From Rhabdonatronobacter sediminivivens (GTDB taxonomy: Bacteria; Pseudomonadota; Alphaproteobacteria; Rhodobacterales; Rhodobacteraceae), in NCBI RefSeq assembly GCF_013415485.1, contig NZ_JACBXS010000002.1, positions 109,643-173,642 on the forward strand: a DNA stretch of 64,000 bases, given 5' to 3'. Position numbers and translations under genes: made by a program. Below are positions 42,583 to 53,784 of the stretch, piece by piece; the first letter of the stretch is position 1; each line of letters opens with the position of its first letter. A model generated the notes under the pieces. The model worked only from the letters and a program-made list of their open reading frames with translations, did no database searches and was not told where the DNA came from.

Positions 42583-44663
42583 GCCTCCGCGTCCAGCACC
42601 AGCGCCGAGACCGAATGCGCTGGTACATGCGCAATGGCGGCCAGGGTTTCCGGCGCGGCATCGGGGGCGGCGGTATTGATATGGCGCGACCAGACCTTGC
42701 CCTCCGGTGGGCGCGGCAGGGCCACATGCATCTCCGGCCCCCCGTTGAAGACCAGAAACAGCGCATATTCCAGATCGTCATAGGCCGGAGTCCCCGAGGC
42801 GGTGCGCAATTCCACGCAGACATGGCTCAGCGCGGGGTCCTGCCAGTCCTCGGCGGTCATGCGCTGCCCCGAGGCGTGCCACCAGATCAGATCATCCGCG
42901 CCATCGGTATCGCGCATGCGCGAATGCAGGAACCGCTTTTGCCGCAGGACCGGATGCGCCGCGCGAAAGGCGATCAGCCGCCGGGTGAAGTCCATCAGCG
43001 CGGTATCGGCCCTGGACCAGTCCAGCCAGGTGAGTTCATTGTCCTGGCAATAAGCGTTGTTGTTGCCGCGCTGGCTGTGGCCGATTTCATCGCCCGCCAG
43101 AAGCATCGGCGTGCCCTGTGACAGCAGCACCGTGGCCAGAAGGTTGCGCTTGCGCTGCGCGCGGGCGGCGGTGATGGCGGGATCGTCGGTCGGCCCTTCA
43201 TGGCCCATGTTGTCGGAATAATCCTGGCCATGGCCGTCGTGGTTGGCTTCCTTGTTGGCCTCGTTGTGCTTTTGGGAATAGCTGACCAGATCATGCAGGG
43301 TCATGCCGTCATGGGCGGTGATGAAATTGACCGAACTGGTGGCGGAGCGGCCTGAATGGTCGAACTGCTGGGCTGATCCGGCAATCCGCGTGGCCAGATC
43401 GGGCACCAGACCAGCATCGCCGCGCCAGAACTGGCGGGCGCTGTCGCGGAACTTGTCATTCCATTCCAGAAACGGATGCGGGAAGGCGCCAAGCTGATAG
43501 CCGCCGGGGCCGATGTCCCATGGCTCGGCGATCAGCTTCACGCGGCTGAGCACCGGGTCCTGGCGGATGGCGGCGAAGAACGCGCCGTTGGGCTGGAAGC
43601 CATTGTCATCGCGCGCAAGGGTCGAGGCCAGATCGAAGCGGAACCCGTCCACATGCATCGCCTCGACCCAGTAGCGCAAGCTGTCCATTACCATGCGCAG
43701 CACCATCGGGTGATCCAGATTCAGCGTGTTGCCGCAGCCGGTATCATTGATGCAGTGGCGCGGGTTTTCCGGGTCCAGCCGGTAGTAGCTGCGGTTGTCC
43801 AGACCGCGAAAGCTGAGCGTGGGGCCAAGCTCGGAGCCTTCGGCGGTGTGGTTGTAGACCACATCCAGGATCACCTCGATCCCGGCGGCGTGCAGGCGTT
43901 TGACTACATGCTGGAATTCGTTGATCTGCCCGGTGGACATGTAGCGCGGTTCGGGCGCGAAATAGCTGATGGGCTGGTAGCCCCAGTAATTCGTCAGCTT
44001 CCGGTCCACCAGGAACTTGTCATTCAGAAAGGCCTGAACCGGCAGCAGTTCGATCGCCGTGACGCCCAGGTCCAGCAGATGCTCCACCGCCGCGTCCGAG
44101 GCCAGCCCCAGGAAATGCCCCGCGTGATGAACATCGCGCAGGGCGGTGAAGCCCTTGACATGCGCCTCGTAGATCACGCTCTGGGCGATGGTATGGGCGG
44201 GCGGGCGATCATTGCCCCAGTGAAAGCTGGGATCCTCAACCACGCATTTGGGCATGAAGCGCGCGGAATCGCGGGTGTTGAAGGTCAGATCCTGCGATTT
44301 GGCGGCGGTGTTATAGCCGAAAAGCGCCTCCGCCCAGCGGGGGTGGCCGGTGATCCGCTTGGCATAGGGGTCCAGCAACAGCTTGTGCGGGTTGAAGCGG
44401 TGGCCCGCTTCGGGCGCATAGGGGCCATGGGCGCGATAGCCGTAAAGCTGCCCCGGCACCAGCCCGGGCACGCGGCCATGCCAGACGTAGCCGGTGCGTT
44501 CGGGCAGGGGCAGGCGGGCCAGTTCGCGCGCCCCATCGGGCGAAAACAGGCACAGGTCAATCCCTGTGGCATGTTCCGAAAAGACGGCGAAATTCACGCC
44601 ATCGCCGTCGAATTCGGCGCCGATACGGGTGTAGCGGCCCCGGGTCATCACATATTGCGCCAT
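42579..44663 (-). CDS. glgX: glycogen debranching enzyme GlgX
   Basis: A 694-residue GH13 isoamylase-type enzyme that cuts alpha-1,6 branches from limit glycogen. It has an N-terminal CBM48 (FDGDGVNFAVFSEHATGIDL), region I DVVYNHTAEG, region II DGFRFDLAS with the nucleophile, region III LIAEPWDIG and region IV NFITAHDGMTL. It ends in an ATGA with malQ and starts directly after the glgA stop with no spacing, implying tight coupling. Confidence 0.95.
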
Positions 44664-46085
44664 TCACCCCACCAGCGTTTCGAACAGCCGCGCATAGTCC
44701 CGGCTGGAGCTTTCCCAGCCCACAGGGTGCTTCATGCCATTGGTTTGCAGGCTGGACCAGACCTGCGGGCGGGCATGGAGCGCGCAAAGCTGTGCCAGTG
44801 CCGCCGAAAGTGCGGCGGCGTCATCGGGGTCATGGACCAGCCCGGTGGCCACGCCCGCGCGCAGGGCCGCGTCATTGGCATGGATCACCGTATCGGCCAG
44901 CCCGCCGGTCCGCGCCACCACCGGCACCGCGCCATAGCGCAGCGCGTAAAGCTGGGTCAGCCCGCAGGGTTCAAACCGCGAGGGCACCAGCACCGCATCC
45001 GCCCCCGCGAACATCCGATGCGCCAGCGCCTCGTCATAGCCGATCCGGACCGAGACCCCGGCCATGTCGCGCGCCGCCTGCAGCCAGGCATGTTCCAGCG
45101 CCCGGTCGCCCGAGCCCAGAAGCGCCAGTTGCCCACCGGCGGCAATGAAGCCGGGAAGCGCCTCCAGCAGCAGGTCCAGCCCCTTTTGCGCGGACAGCCG
45201 CGAGATCACCACCGCCAGCGGTCCCTTCGACGCGGGAAGCGCGAAATCCTCGCGCAGGGCGCGGCGGGCGGCGGCCTTGCCGCGCGGGGCCCGGAAGCGG
45301 TGGATATGCGGGTCCCTGGCCGGGTTCCACAGCGCGGTGTCGATCCCGTTGAGGATCCCCCCCACCAGATGCTGGCGCGCCCGGATCACCCCGTCCAGCC
45401 CCATGCCAAAGGCCGGGGTTGTCAGTTCGCGCGCATATGTGGGCGATACGGTGGTGATCCGGTCCGCCCCGACCAGCCCGGCCTTGAGCGCGCTGACATG
45501 GCCGTAATACTCATAGCCCTCAGGGGTGAAGCGCGCGCGCTCCAGCCCCAGCGCGGCGATCCGGTCGGCCGTGGTCAGGCCGTGAAAGGCGATGTTGTGA
45601 ATGGTCATCACCACCGGCACCTGCACATCCAGAAGCGCCAGATATTCCGGCACCAGCGCCGCCTGCCAGTCATGCAGATGCAGCAGCCTTGGCACCCAGT
45701 CACCCAGGGCGCCCCCGGCGATCCGCGCGGCCACCTGGCACAGGGCGGCAAAGCGCAGGTCATTGTCGGGCCAGTCGTTGCCCTCGGCATCCAGATAGGG
45801 TGAGCCGTCACGGTCGTAGAGATGCGGCGCGTCCAGCACCAGCAGGTCCAGCCCGTCATGCTGCAGCGCCAGCACCCGCGCCGGGCCACCGCAGAGGTCA
45901 GGCAGGTCCAGCACCGCCACCCCGTGTCCCGCCTGCGCCATCACCATCCGATACCCGGGCAGCAGCGTGCGGACCCCCCAGCCGTTGGCGGCCATGGCGC
46001 CGGGCAGGGCGCCGGTGACATCGGCCAGCCCGCCGGTCTTGACCAGCGGCACGCATTCCGAGGCAACGGCGAGCGCCGGTTTCAT
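44664..46085 (-). CDS. glgA: glycogen synthase GlgA
   Basis: A 473-residue GT5 ADP-glucose-dependent glycogen synthase. The N-terminal substrate loop VPLVKTGGLADVTGALPGA is near residue 12; the middle has LHLHDWQAAL; the C-terminal domain has VISRLSAQKGLDLL and SRFEPCGLTQLYALRYG. It comes ten bases after glgC in the same operon. Confidence 0.96.
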   Translation of the reverse strand: MKPALAVASECVPLVKTGGLADVTGALPGAMAANGWGVRTLLPGYRMVMAQAGHGVAVLDLPDLCGGPARVLALQHDGLDLLVLDAPHLYDRDGSPYLDAEGNDWPDNDLRFAALCQVAARIAGGALGDWVPRLLHLHDWQAALVPEYLALLDVQVPVVMTIHNIAFHGLTTADRIAALGLERARFTPEGYEYYGHVSALKAGLVGADRITTVSPTYARELTTPAFGMGLDGVIRARQHLVGGILNGIDTALWNPARDPHIHRFRAPRGKAAARRALREDFALPASKGPLAVVISRLSAQKGLDLLLEALPGFIAAGGQLALLGSGDRALEHAWLQAARDMAGVSVRIGYDEALAHRMFAGADAVLVPSRFEPCGLTQLYALRYGAVPVVARTGGLADTVIHANDAALRAGVATGLVHDPDDAAALSAALAQLCALHARPQVWSSLQTNGMKHPVGWESSSRDYARLFETLVG

Positions 46086-46095
46086 GCCGCCCGCC

Positions 46096-47364
46096 CTAGC
46101 CCAGCGCAGCAGCGCGCCGGTCCAGCATTGGCTGTGTGATCAGCGTCACGCCGCTGTCGGTCACGCGGAACCATTTTAGATCCTCCTGCGGGTCTTCCCC
46201 CACAACCAGCCCTTGCGGTATCTGGACGCGGCGATCAAGCACCACCTTGGTCAGCCGCGCATGCCGGGCGATGGTTGCGTAGGGAAGTGCCACCACCTGC
46301 TCCAGCTTGGCAAAGGAATTCGTGTGAACGCCGGTGAAAACCAGGGAATTGCGCACCTCGGTCCCGGAAATGATGCACCCGCCCGAGATCAGCGAACTGA
46401 CCGCCAGACCGCGCCGGTCCGGGTCATCATGGATGAACTTTGCCGGCGGGACGCTTTCGGAATAGGTCCAGATGGGCCAGTTGGTGTCCCACAGGTCCAG
46501 ATCCGGGTCGAAATCCGTCAGGTCGATATTGGCCTGCCAGAAGGCATCCAGCGTGCCGACATCGCGCCAATAGGCGGGCGCATCGGGGCGGTGGCGCACG
46601 CAGCTGTCATCGAACCTGTGGGCCATGGCCTTTCCATGCTGCACCACGATGGGGATGATATCGCCACCGAAATCGCGCGCCGAGTCCGCGTTGGCGGCGT
46701 CTTCGATCAGCAGCTTGCGCAGGAAATCCCAGCGGAACACATAGATCCCCATCGAGGCCAGCGCGCGGGTCGGATCATCGGGCATGCCGGGCGGCTGGCT
46801 GGGCTTTTCCAGAAAGCGGGTGATCTGCCCGGCCTTGTCCACATCCATGACACCAAAAGCCGTGGCCTCGGCCCGGGGGACGGTCAGGCAGCCAACGGTC
46901 ACATCGGCGCCGCTGTCCACATGTTCGCGCAGCATCACCTCATAGTCCATCTTGTAGATGTGATCGCCCGCCAGAATGACAACGTAATCAATCCCGTAGC
47001 TGTCCACGATGTCGATGTTCTGATAGACCGCATCGGCGGTGCCCTGATACCAGTGCGCCTCATCCACCCGCTGGGATGCAGGCAGGATATCCAGGTATTC
47101 GTTGCGCTCGGCGCGAAAGAAGTTCCAGCCGCGCTGGCAATGGCGGATCAGGCTGTGCGCCTTGTACTGGGTGGCGATGGCCATCTTCCGGATGCCCGAG
47201 TTCAGCGCGTTCGACAGAGCGAAATCGATGATCCGGGTCTTGCCGCCGAAATAGACGGCTGGCTTGGCGCGGTTGTTCGTCAACTCCTTCAGCCGCGATC
47301 CGCGGCCACCGGCCAGGACAAAGGCCATGGCGCGGGCCGAAAGCCGGTGTGGGGTCGTGCTCAT
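46096..47364 (-). CDS. glgC: glucose-1-phosphate adenylyltransferase GlgC
   Basis: A 422-residue enzyme making ADP-glucose, the committed and usually allosterically controlled step of glycogen synthesis. [21 protein letters not shown] is the nucleotide loop, [15 protein letters not shown] follows, and the C-terminal beta-helix region has GCIISGTEV. The ATG at 47364 is preceded by a strong GGGAGGAG. It lies between glgB and glgA. Confidence 0.96.
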   Translation of the reverse strand: MSTTPHRLSARAMAFVLAGGRGSRLKELTNNRAKPAVYFGGKTRIIDFALSNALNSGIRKMAIATQYKAHSLIRHCQRGWNFFRAERNEYLDILPASQRVDEAHWYQGTADAVYQNIDIVDSYGIDYVVILAGDHIYKMDYEVMLREHVDSGADVTVGCLTVPRAEATAFGVMDVDKAGQITRFLEKPSQPPGMPDDPTRALASMGIYVFRWDFLRKLLIEDAANADSARDFGGDIIPIVVQHGKAMAHRFDDSCVRHRPDAPAYWRDVGTLDAFWQANIDLTDFDPDLDLWDTNWPIWTYSESVPPAKFIHDDPDRRGLAVSSLISGGCIISGTEVRNSLVFTGVHTNSFAKLEQVVALPYATIARHARLTKVVLDRRVQIPQGLVVGEDPQEDLKWFRVTDSGVTLITQPMLDRRAAALG

Positions 47365-47412
47365 GCGTCTCCTCCCGTCTGGTCCGGGCATGGCCGCCCG
47401 GCGTGTTGGTGT

Positions 47413-49608
47413 TCAGCGCGCCCCCGGGTCATGGATCAGGAACAGTGTCGCCAGCGGCGGCAATTCCAGCAGGGCCGAGGCCGGATGCCCCATCGCCGCA
47501 CCCCCATCGGCGATCACCGCGCCGCCATTGCCACCACCCGAGCCGCCATAGTCGGTGGCATCGGTATTCAGCGCCTCGCGCCAGCGGCCAGCGGCGGGCA
47601 GGGGGCAGCGCCAGCGCCGGGGCAGGGGGGTGAAGTTGGAAATGACAGCCACCTGCGGCGCGCCAGGTGCATGACGGGCAAAGGCCAGCACCGACAGATC
47701 GGTGGCGCCGCCGTCCAGCCAGGCAAAGCCCTCGGGCTCGCAATCGCGGGCATGCAGCGCGGGTTCGGTGCGGTAAAGCGTGTTGAGGTCGCGCACCAGC
47801 CGTTGCAGCCCGGCGTTGGGCGGCTGCGCGGCCTCATCCCAGGCCAGTTCCGCGTCATGGTTCCATTCCGCCCGCTGGCCGAATTCACACCCCATGAACA
47901 ACAGCTTCTTGCCCGGATGCCCCCACATGAACCCGTAATAGGCCCGCAGATTGGCGAATTTCTGCCAGGCATCGCCCGGCATCTTTGCCAGCATCGACCC
48001 CTTGCCGTGGACAACCTCATCATGGCTGATGGGCAGGATGAAGTTTTCGGTGAACGCATAGTCGATCCCGAAGGTCAGCAGGTGGTGGTGGTGTTTACGG
48101 TTGACCGGGTCCTCGGTCATGTAGCGCAGGGTGTCGTTCATCCAGCCCATGTTCCACTTGAAGCCAAAGCCCAGCCCCCCGTCATGGGCAGGGGCGGAAA
48201 CACCGGGAAAGGCGGTGCTTTCCTCGGCCACGGTGACAATGCCGGGAACCTCGCCATAGATCAGCGCATTGGTGCTGCGCAGCATGGCGATGGCTTCCAG
48301 GTTCTCGCGCCCGCCGTGGACGTTGGGCACCCATTCCCCTTCCTTGCGCGAATAGTCGCGATAGAGCATCGAGGCGACGGCATCCACCCGCAGCCCGTCG
48401 ATATGGTATTCCTCCAGCCAGTAAAGCGCGTTGGAGCGCAGGAAATTCGCCACCTCACGCCGCCCGAAATTGTAGATCAGGGTGTTCCAGTCCGGGTGAT
48501 AACCTTCGCGCGGGTCGGCATGTTCGTAAAGATGCGTGCCGTCAAACCGCGTCAGCCCGTGGGCGTCGGACGGGAAATGCCCCGGCACCCAGTCCAGCAG
48601 CACGCCCAGCCCGCGCCGGTGGGCGGCATCGATCAGGTCCCGGAACTCATGCGGGGGGCCGTGGCGGATGGTGGGGGCATAAAGCCCCAGCGGCTGATAC
48701 CCCCAGGACCCGCTGAACGGGTGTTCGGACACGGGCATCAGCTCCAGATGCGTGAAGCCCATGTCATGGACATAGTCCACCAGCTCATTGGCCGCTTCGA
48801 CCCAGGATATCGCGCGCCCCGCGCGCCGCCGCCATGAGGCCAGATGCACCTCATAGATTGCCATGGGCGCGCGGCGATGCTGGCGGTCAGCGCGCGCCGC
48901 CATCCAGTCGTCATCCTTCCAGCCATAGCCCCGGATATCGCGCACGACCGAGGCATTGGCCGGCGGGTGTTCCGAGCCAAATCCCACCGGATCGGCCTTG
49001 AGCGGCTGCAGCGCACCATCTGCCGTGCGGATCTGGTATTTGTAGACAGCGCCTTCGCCCACGCCCGGCAGGAACAGCTCCCACACGCCGCTGGTGCCGC
49101 GCGGGCGCATGGGATGGCGCCGCCCGTCCCAGAAATTGAACTCCCCCACCACTGACACCGCCTGCGCATCCGGCGCCCAGACCGCAAAGACGGTGCCGTC
49201 AACGCCTTCATGGCGCATCACCCGCGCGCCCAGCATATGCCACAGGCGCTTGTGGGTGCCTTCGGCGAAAAGGTGTTCATCCAGCGCGCCCAGCACCGGG
49301 CCAAAGCGATAGGGGTCGTCGATGGTTTCGGTGGTCCCGCCTGTCTGCAGGGCAAGGCGATACTCCGCACCCGGCGGGATGTGCCCGGCCCAGACACCCG
49401 GCGCCACCTGCCGCAGCGGCCAGCGGTCATGACCCACCGCCGCCACGGCATCGACCCCCGGCACCCAGACCACCAGTTGCCCGGGCACGCCCCCGGAATG
49501 CGGCCCCAGCAGCGCAAAGGGATCGCCCAGCCGCGCCTGTGTGAGCGCTAACACCTGCGCCGGGCGAAGATCAAACGGAGGGTCACGCAGCGCGATACCA
49601 GAAACCAT
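47413..49608 (-). CDS. glgB: 1,4-alpha-glucan branching enzyme GlgB
   Basis: A 731-residue GH13 branching enzyme, first glg gene of the operon. It has an N-terminal CBM48-like module, YEVHLASWRR, region I DWVPGHFPSD, region II DGLRVDAVASMLY with the nucleophile Asp, region III VAEESTAFPG and region IV LPISHDEVVHG. The start is the ATG at 49608, 28 bases after the epimerase stop, so transcription may begin upstream of that gene. Confidence 0.96.
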   Translation of the reverse strand: MVSGIALRDPPFDLRPAQVLALTQARLGDPFALLGPHSGGVPGQLVVWVPGVDAVAAVGHDRWPLRQVAPGVWAGHIPPGAEYRLALQTGGTTETIDDPYRFGPVLGALDEHLFAEGTHKRLWHMLGARVMRHEGVDGTVFAVWAPDAQAVSVVGEFNFWDGRRHPMRPRGTSGVWELFLPGVGEGAVYKYQIRTADGALQPLKADPVGFGSEHPPANASVVRDIRGYGWKDDDWMAARADRQHRRAPMAIYEVHLASWRRRAGRAISWVEAANELVDYVHDMGFTHLELMPVSEHPFSGSWGYQPLGLYAPTIRHGPPHEFRDLIDAAHRRGLGVLLDWVPGHFPSDAHGLTRFDGTHLYEHADPREGYHPDWNTLIYNFGRREVANFLRSNALYWLEEYHIDGLRVDAVASMLYRDYSRKEGEWVPNVHGGRENLEAIAMLRSTNALIYGEVPGIVTVAEESTAFPGVSAPAHDGGLGFGFKWNMGWMNDTLRYMTEDPVNRKHHHHLLTFGIDYAFTENFILPISHDEVVHGKGSMLAKMPGDAWQKFANLRAYYGFMWGHPGKKLLFMGCEFGQRAEWNHDAELAWDEAAQPPNAGLQRLVRDLNTLYRTEPALHARDCEPEGFAWLDGGATDLSVLAFARHAPGAPQVAVISNFTPLPRRWRCPLPAAGRWREALNTDATDYGGSGGGNGGAVIADGGAAMGHPASALLELPPLATLFLIHDPGAR

Positions 49609-49636
49609 GGCGCAAGATTACGGCCTGATGCGCGTA

Positions 49637-50503
49637 TTACAAGCCCTGGCTGCGTTCAGCCGTCAGGATCGCCGCCAACCCGCTGCGATAATCCGGATAA
49701 GCCAGCCGCACCCCCAGTTCGCGCTTGATCCGGTCATTGCGCACGCGCTTGCTTTCCGCATAGAAGCTGCGCGCCATCGGGCTGAGATCGGCGGCATCGA
49801 AATCCACGCGCGGCGGCGGCGACAGACCCAGCAAGGCTGCGGCATGGTCCAGCACATCCTGCGGCGGCGCGGGATCATCATCGCAGACGTTATAGACCGC
49901 GCCCGGAACAGGCTGGCGGATCGACGCCTCCAGCACCGCGCCGATATCCTCGACATGGATGCGCGAAAACACCTGCCCGGGCTTGATCACCGCCCGCGCA
50001 TCGGGGCTGCGCAGCTTGGCGAAGGGCCCGCGCCCGGGGCCATAGATCCCCGCCAGCCGAAAGATATGCAACGGCAGGCCTGCGGTCCGCGCCAGTTCCT
50101 GCCATGCGCCCTCGGCGGCAACCCGGGCGCGGCCGCGCGCCGTGGCAGGCGTCAGGGGCGTGTCCTCATCCACCCAGCCGCCGCCATGATCGCCATAAAC
50201 CCCGGTGGTGGAGAGATACCCCAGCCAGCGCAGATGCCCCGCCCGCGCCAGCGCCTTGCCCTCGGCCGCCAGCACAGGGTCCGCCCCCTCCACCGGCGCC
50301 ACGGAACTCAACACATGCGACACCTGCGCGAAGGGCAAGGGCGCGCCGGGCCAGATCAGCGGCTCCACCCCCTGCGCGCGAAACGCTTCGGCCTTGTCGG
50401 GGCTGCGCGTGGTGCCGATGATGCGCCAACCCTGCGCCAGCAGCCGCGCCGCCAGCGCCTGCGCCGAATACCCATACCCGATCGAAAGCAGCACCTTGTC
50501 CAT
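49637..50503 (-). CDS. NAD(P)-dependent epimerase/short-chain family protein (YeeZ-like)
   Basis: A 288-residue Rossmann protein of the atypical extended SDR type. The nucleotide loop is SIGYGYSAQALAARLLAQGW, then LSTTGVYGDHGGGWVDE (Ser-Thr-Thr with a Tyr catalytic candidate) and FRLAGIYGPGRGPF. The substrate is unknown. It lies just upstream of glgB on the same strand and could be cotranscribed. A second in-frame ATG at 50515 adds four residues; neither start has a clear Shine-Dalgarno. Confidence 0.78.
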   Translation of the reverse strand: MDKVLLSIGYGYSAQALAARLLAQGWRIIGTTRSPDKAEAFRAQGVEPLIWPGAPLPFAQVSHVLSSVAPVEGADPVLAAEGKALARAGHLRWLGYLSTTGVYGDHGGGWVDEDTPLTPATARGRARVAAEGAWQELARTAGLPLHIFRLAGIYGPGRGPFAKLRSPDARAVIKPGQVFSRIHVEDIGAVLEASIRQPVPGAVYNVCDDDPAPPQDVLDHAAALLGLSPPPRVDFDAADLSPMARSFYAESKRVRNDRIKRELGVRLAYPDYRSGLAAILTAERSQGL

Positions 50504-50605
50504 GCCGCGCACCATATCCCGCTTTCCCCGCCCCGTCAGCCCCGCTTCACCCAAGCGCCATTCGCCGCTACGCTGCCACGCAACCCAGCCAACGGAGGCC
50601 CCCTG

Positions 50606-51400
50606 ATGACGACCCTCTGGCGCTTTGCCCTTGCTGCGGCCCTCCTCTATGCGGGGGTGGTGGCGGCTCTGGCGCTGACGCAGACAGCGCTGATCTTTCC
50701 GCGCTGGGCGATGTCGGGGGCCGAGTCGCGTTTGCCGAGCGACACCCGCCGCCTGCAGGTCGACCGCCCCGGCGGCGTCACGCTCCATGGCATGGACCTG
50801 CCCGGCCCGCGCGATGACCTGCCGGTGATCCTGGGCTTCGGCGGCAATGCCTGGCCCGCCGACGCGCTGGCAAATTACCTGCGCGCCGCCATGCCCGACC
50901 ATCGGATCGTGGTCTTCCACTATCGCGGCTACGGCCCCTCCAGCGGCCGCCCCTCGGCCCGTGCGCTGGCCGAAGATGCCCTGGCCATCCATGACCACCT
51001 GCAGGCCCGGAACGTGGTGGCCGTCGGCCTCAGCCTCGGCTCGGGCCCCGCCGCCCATCTGGCCGCCCGCCGCGATCTGGCCGGGCTGGTGCTGGTCAGC
51101 CCCTTCGATTCGCTGACCAATCTGGCGCAGGGCCATTACCCCTGGGCGCCGGTTCGCCTGCTTCTGCGCCATCGGATGGAGGTCGCCCGGGACCTCGAAG
51201 GCGTCCAGGCCCCCGTCGCACTGATCGCGGCCGGGTCCGACACCATCATCCCCGCGCAACGCACCGCGCCGTTGCGCGAAGTCGCCTCGAATCTGGTGCT
51301 GGACCGCACCATCCCCGGCGCCGGACATAACACGCTCTACGAACACCCGGATTTCGTGCCGACCCTGCGCGCGGCGGTGGCCCGAATGATCCCGCCCTGA
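50606..51400 (+). CDS. membrane-anchored alpha/beta hydrolase (BEM46-like)
   Basis: A 264-residue alpha/beta hydrolase with an N-terminal hydrophobic anchor (LWRFALAAALLYAGVVAALAL). The nucleophile elbow is VGLSLGSGPAAHL (Ser), the Asp is likely in AAGSDTIIPA, and the His is in GAGHNTLYEH. FHYRGYGPSSGRPS is typical of the BEM46/ABHD13-like group. The ATG follows ACGGAGG. The function is not established. Confidence 0.82.
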   Translation: MTTLWRFALAAALLYAGVVAALALTQTALIFPRWAMSGAESRLPSDTRRLQVDRPGGVTLHGMDLPGPRDDLPVILGFGGNAWPADALANYLRAAMPDHRIVVFHYRGYGPSSGRPSARALAEDALAIHDHLQARNVVAVGLSLGSGPAAHLAARRDLAGLVLVSPFDSLTNLAQGHYPWAPVRLLLRHRMEVARDLEGVQAPVALIAAGSDTIIPAQRTAPLREVASNLVLDRTIPGAGHNTLYEHPDFVPTLRAAVARMIPP

Positions 51401-51404
51401 CGCC

Positions 51405-52172
51405 TCAGGCGAACGGATCGTGCGGATAGCCTACCCCGGTCAGGCATAACCCCTGCGGCGGTGCCACCGGCCCGCAGGCCGCGCGGTCGCGCGCCTGCAG
51501 GGCATCGCGCACCGCATCGGGCGCCCAGGCCCCGGCGCCCACACGCTCCAGCGTGCCGACAATGCTGCGCACCTGATTGTGCAGGAAGGACCGCGCCCGC
51601 AGGGCAAAGTGATACTCGGTTCCATGGGGCACCGGCTGCGCCGAGACCGTCAGCTCATCCAGCGTGCGCAGGGGCGAATGCGCCTGGCACTGGCTGGCAC
51701 GAAAGGTGGTGAAATCATGATGCCCCAGCAGATGCCGCGCAGCCGCCTGCATGGGCGCCAGCTCCAGCGGGTGACGCAGATGCCAGACCTGCCCGGCAGC
51801 CAGCGCGGGCGGGGCGCGGCGGTTCAGGATCCGGAACAGATACCGCCGCTCCACCGCCGAAAACCGCGCATGAAACGCATCCTCGACCCGCGCGCAGGCC
51901 AGCACGGCCACCGGGGCCGGGCGCAGATGGTGGTTGAGCGCCTCGCGCAGGCGCAGCGGGTCCCACCCCTGCGCCAGATCGCAATGCGCCACCTGACCCG
52001 TGGCATGCACCCCGGTATCGGTGCGCCCGGCGGCGGCAATTCCGGGCGCTTCCGGCTCCAGCCGGGCAATCGCCGCCTCCACCGCCGCCTGCACCGACGG
52101 CTGCCCGGCCTGCCGCTGCCAGCCCCGAAAGGGCGTGCCGTCATATTCGATCAGAAACGCATACCGTGGCAT
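51405..52172 (-). CDS. truA: tRNA pseudouridine synthase A
   Basis: A 255-residue TruA that makes pseudouridine at positions 38-40 of the tRNA anticodon arm. It has [14 protein letters not shown], the catalytic Asp in [12 protein letters not shown] (about residue 52) and [13 protein letters not shown]. The start is the ATG at 52172, immediately before YAFLIEYDG; an upstream ATG at 52190 adds six residues. It converges on the hydrolase gene with a 4-base gap. Confidence 0.95.
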   Translation of the reverse strand: MPRYAFLIEYDGTPFRGWQRQAGQPSVQAAVEAAIARLEPEAPGIAAAGRTDTGVHATGQVAHCDLAQGWDPLRLREALNHHLRPAPVAVLACARVEDAFHARFSAVERRYLFRILNRRAPPALAAGQVWHLRHPLELAPMQAAARHLLGHHDFTTFRASQCQAHSPLRTLDELTVSAQPVPHGTEYHFALRARSFLHNQVRSIVGTLERVGAGAWAPDAVRDALQARDRAACGPVAPPQGLCLTGVGYPHDPFA

Positions 52173-52291
52173 GACCGCGCGATAGCCCATCCCCGCCGCC
52201 GGGAAAAGCGCCTTTCTGCCGCGCGCTTGCCCCCGCCCGCGCCATGGTGCAGAGTGCCGCCCCGCGAACAGACCGACAGGAGACCAAGCCC

Positions 52292-52864
52292 ATGCACGCC
52301 CTGTTCTTCGAGGTCCGCCCCCTTCCCGGGCACCTGAAGCACTATTTCGAACATGTGGACCGCCTGCGCCCGGTGCTGGCCCGCCACCCCGGCCTGGTGT
52401 TTCTGGAACGCTACAGCGCGCTGGAGGATGACCAGGTGCTGCTCTCGCACCAGCTCTGGCAGGATGAGGATGCCATCATCGGCTGGCGCCGTGACCCCGA
52501 ACACCGCCGCTCGCAGACCGCGGGCCGCAAGGTCCATTTCCAGGACTATCGCATCCGCGTCGGCGAACGCGTCCTGCACCACAGCACCGAAACCGACAGC
52601 GATGCCCCTGTGCAGACCGCCACCGACCGCCCGCATCTGGTGGTCCTTTACGCCGACACCCCCGCGCAGGACCCGGCCTTTGCAAGTTTCGAAAGCGTGA
52701 ACACCCCCGGGCGTTTCGCCTGCCTCGCCTCCCTGCCGAACCGCCAGGCCGCCGAGGCGCTGTTTGACCGGGTCCACACTGCCCCCGTCCTGCGCGAGGC
52801 TGCCGCCTATGCCATCACCCGCGATTACGGCATGTTCGAACGGGCCGAGGCCCCGCAACAATGA
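52292..52864 (+). CDS. antibiotic-biosynthesis-monooxygenase (ABM) fold protein
   Basis: A 190-residue protein of the dimeric alpha/beta barrel (ABM) type. The first half ([66 protein letters not shown]) fits ABM domains, and the second half may be a degenerate second copy. Such proteins range from heme-degrading to quinol-oxidising enzymes; no specific residues decide between these. GGAGACC precedes the ATG. Confidence 0.68.
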   Translation: MHALFFEVRPLPGHLKHYFEHVDRLRPVLARHPGLVFLERYSALEDDQVLLSHQLWQDEDAIIGWRRDPEHRRSQTAGRKVHFQDYRIRVGERVLHHSTETDSDAPVQTATDRPHLVVLYADTPAQDPAFASFESVNTPGRFACLASLPNRQAAEALFDRVHTAPVLREAAAYAITRDYGMFERAEAPQQ

Positions 52865-52871
52865 CCCGCCC

Positions 52872-53696
52872 TCAGACCGGCGGCTTGACCACCAGAATGT
52901 CACAAGGGGGCGCACGCATCAGATCGCGCGTGTAATTGCCCAGCACCCCCGGGTCCCGCCCGGAATGGGTGCCCAGTGCCAGCAGGTCCGGCCGCAGCTC
53001 TTCGATCCGGAAGCGCAACACCTCATGCACGCCGCCGATGATGATCTCGGGCAGGGTGTCGGGCACGCCGTCCATGGCGCAAAAGGCCGAGCGCATCACT
53101 TCGGCTTCGGTCATCGACCGGGTCTGTTCCGGGTCGGTGGGGGACAGCTTGTCGCGGAGCGGCATCTGCAGGGCGTGGATCGCATGGATACTGGCACCCG
53201 GCGCAATCCGCGCTGCAACCTGCAGCGCCCGCGCGCAGGTGTGCGAAAAGGTCACCGACCCCAGCACCCGCGCATAATCCGCTGCCACCGGGCGATGCGC
53301 AATCAGCACCGGCAGGTCCGAGGCCAGGACGATCCGCTCCATGGTGGTCAGACGCAGCACATCCAGCACCCGCCGTTCCTTGTGCAGGCCCAGGATGATC
53401 AACCCCGCGCCACACTCCTGCGCCAGCGCATGAAGCGCCGCCTCGGGGGTGCCCTCCAGGACGCGGCAGTCGATGGCAACCCCTTCGTGACCCGCGGCCT
53501 CGGCGCGCAATCGGTCCAGAACCGCCTCGGGCGTCAGGGCAGGACGCAGGGCGCGCCGGACAACGCCGCCCCGTTCAAGGGGCAGGACGGATACAAACAC
53601 CACCTCGGCGCCAAGGTTGCGCGCCAGCCGAACGGCCCGGCCCAGCACCCGCGCCGAACGCCGCGTCAGATCCGTCGCGGCAATGATCCTCTCCAT
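52872..53696 (-). CDS. tandem universal stress protein
   Basis: A 274-residue protein with two Usp domains (about 1-137 and 143-274). The first starts IIAATDLTRRSARVLGRA and ends LASDLPVLI; the second contains LGTHSGRDPGVLGNYTRDLM before PPCDILVVKPP, a nucleotide-binding-type glycine loop. The second domain therefore probably binds ATP or a related nucleotide. Role in stress survival is family-level knowledge only. Confidence 0.85.
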   Translation of the reverse strand: MERIIAATDLTRRSARVLGRAVRLARNLGAEVVFVSVLPLERGGVVRRALRPALTPEAVLDRLRAEAAGHEGVAIDCRVLEGTPEAALHALAQECGAGLIILGLHKERRVLDVLRLTTMERIVLASDLPVLIAHRPVAADYARVLGSVTFSHTCARALQVAARIAPGASIHAIHALQMPLRDKLSPTDPEQTRSMTEAEVMRSAFCAMDGVPDTLPEIIIGGVHEVLRFRIEELRPDLLALGTHSGRDPGVLGNYTRDLMRAPPCDILVVKPPV

Positions 53697-53784
53697 CCCG
53701 CCCCCCGCTTTGCGCCGCTCATAGCACAGTTGACCCGCTTGCCCTAGCCGAGTTGCACGGCCGCTGGCAAGCCCGGCGCGCCCG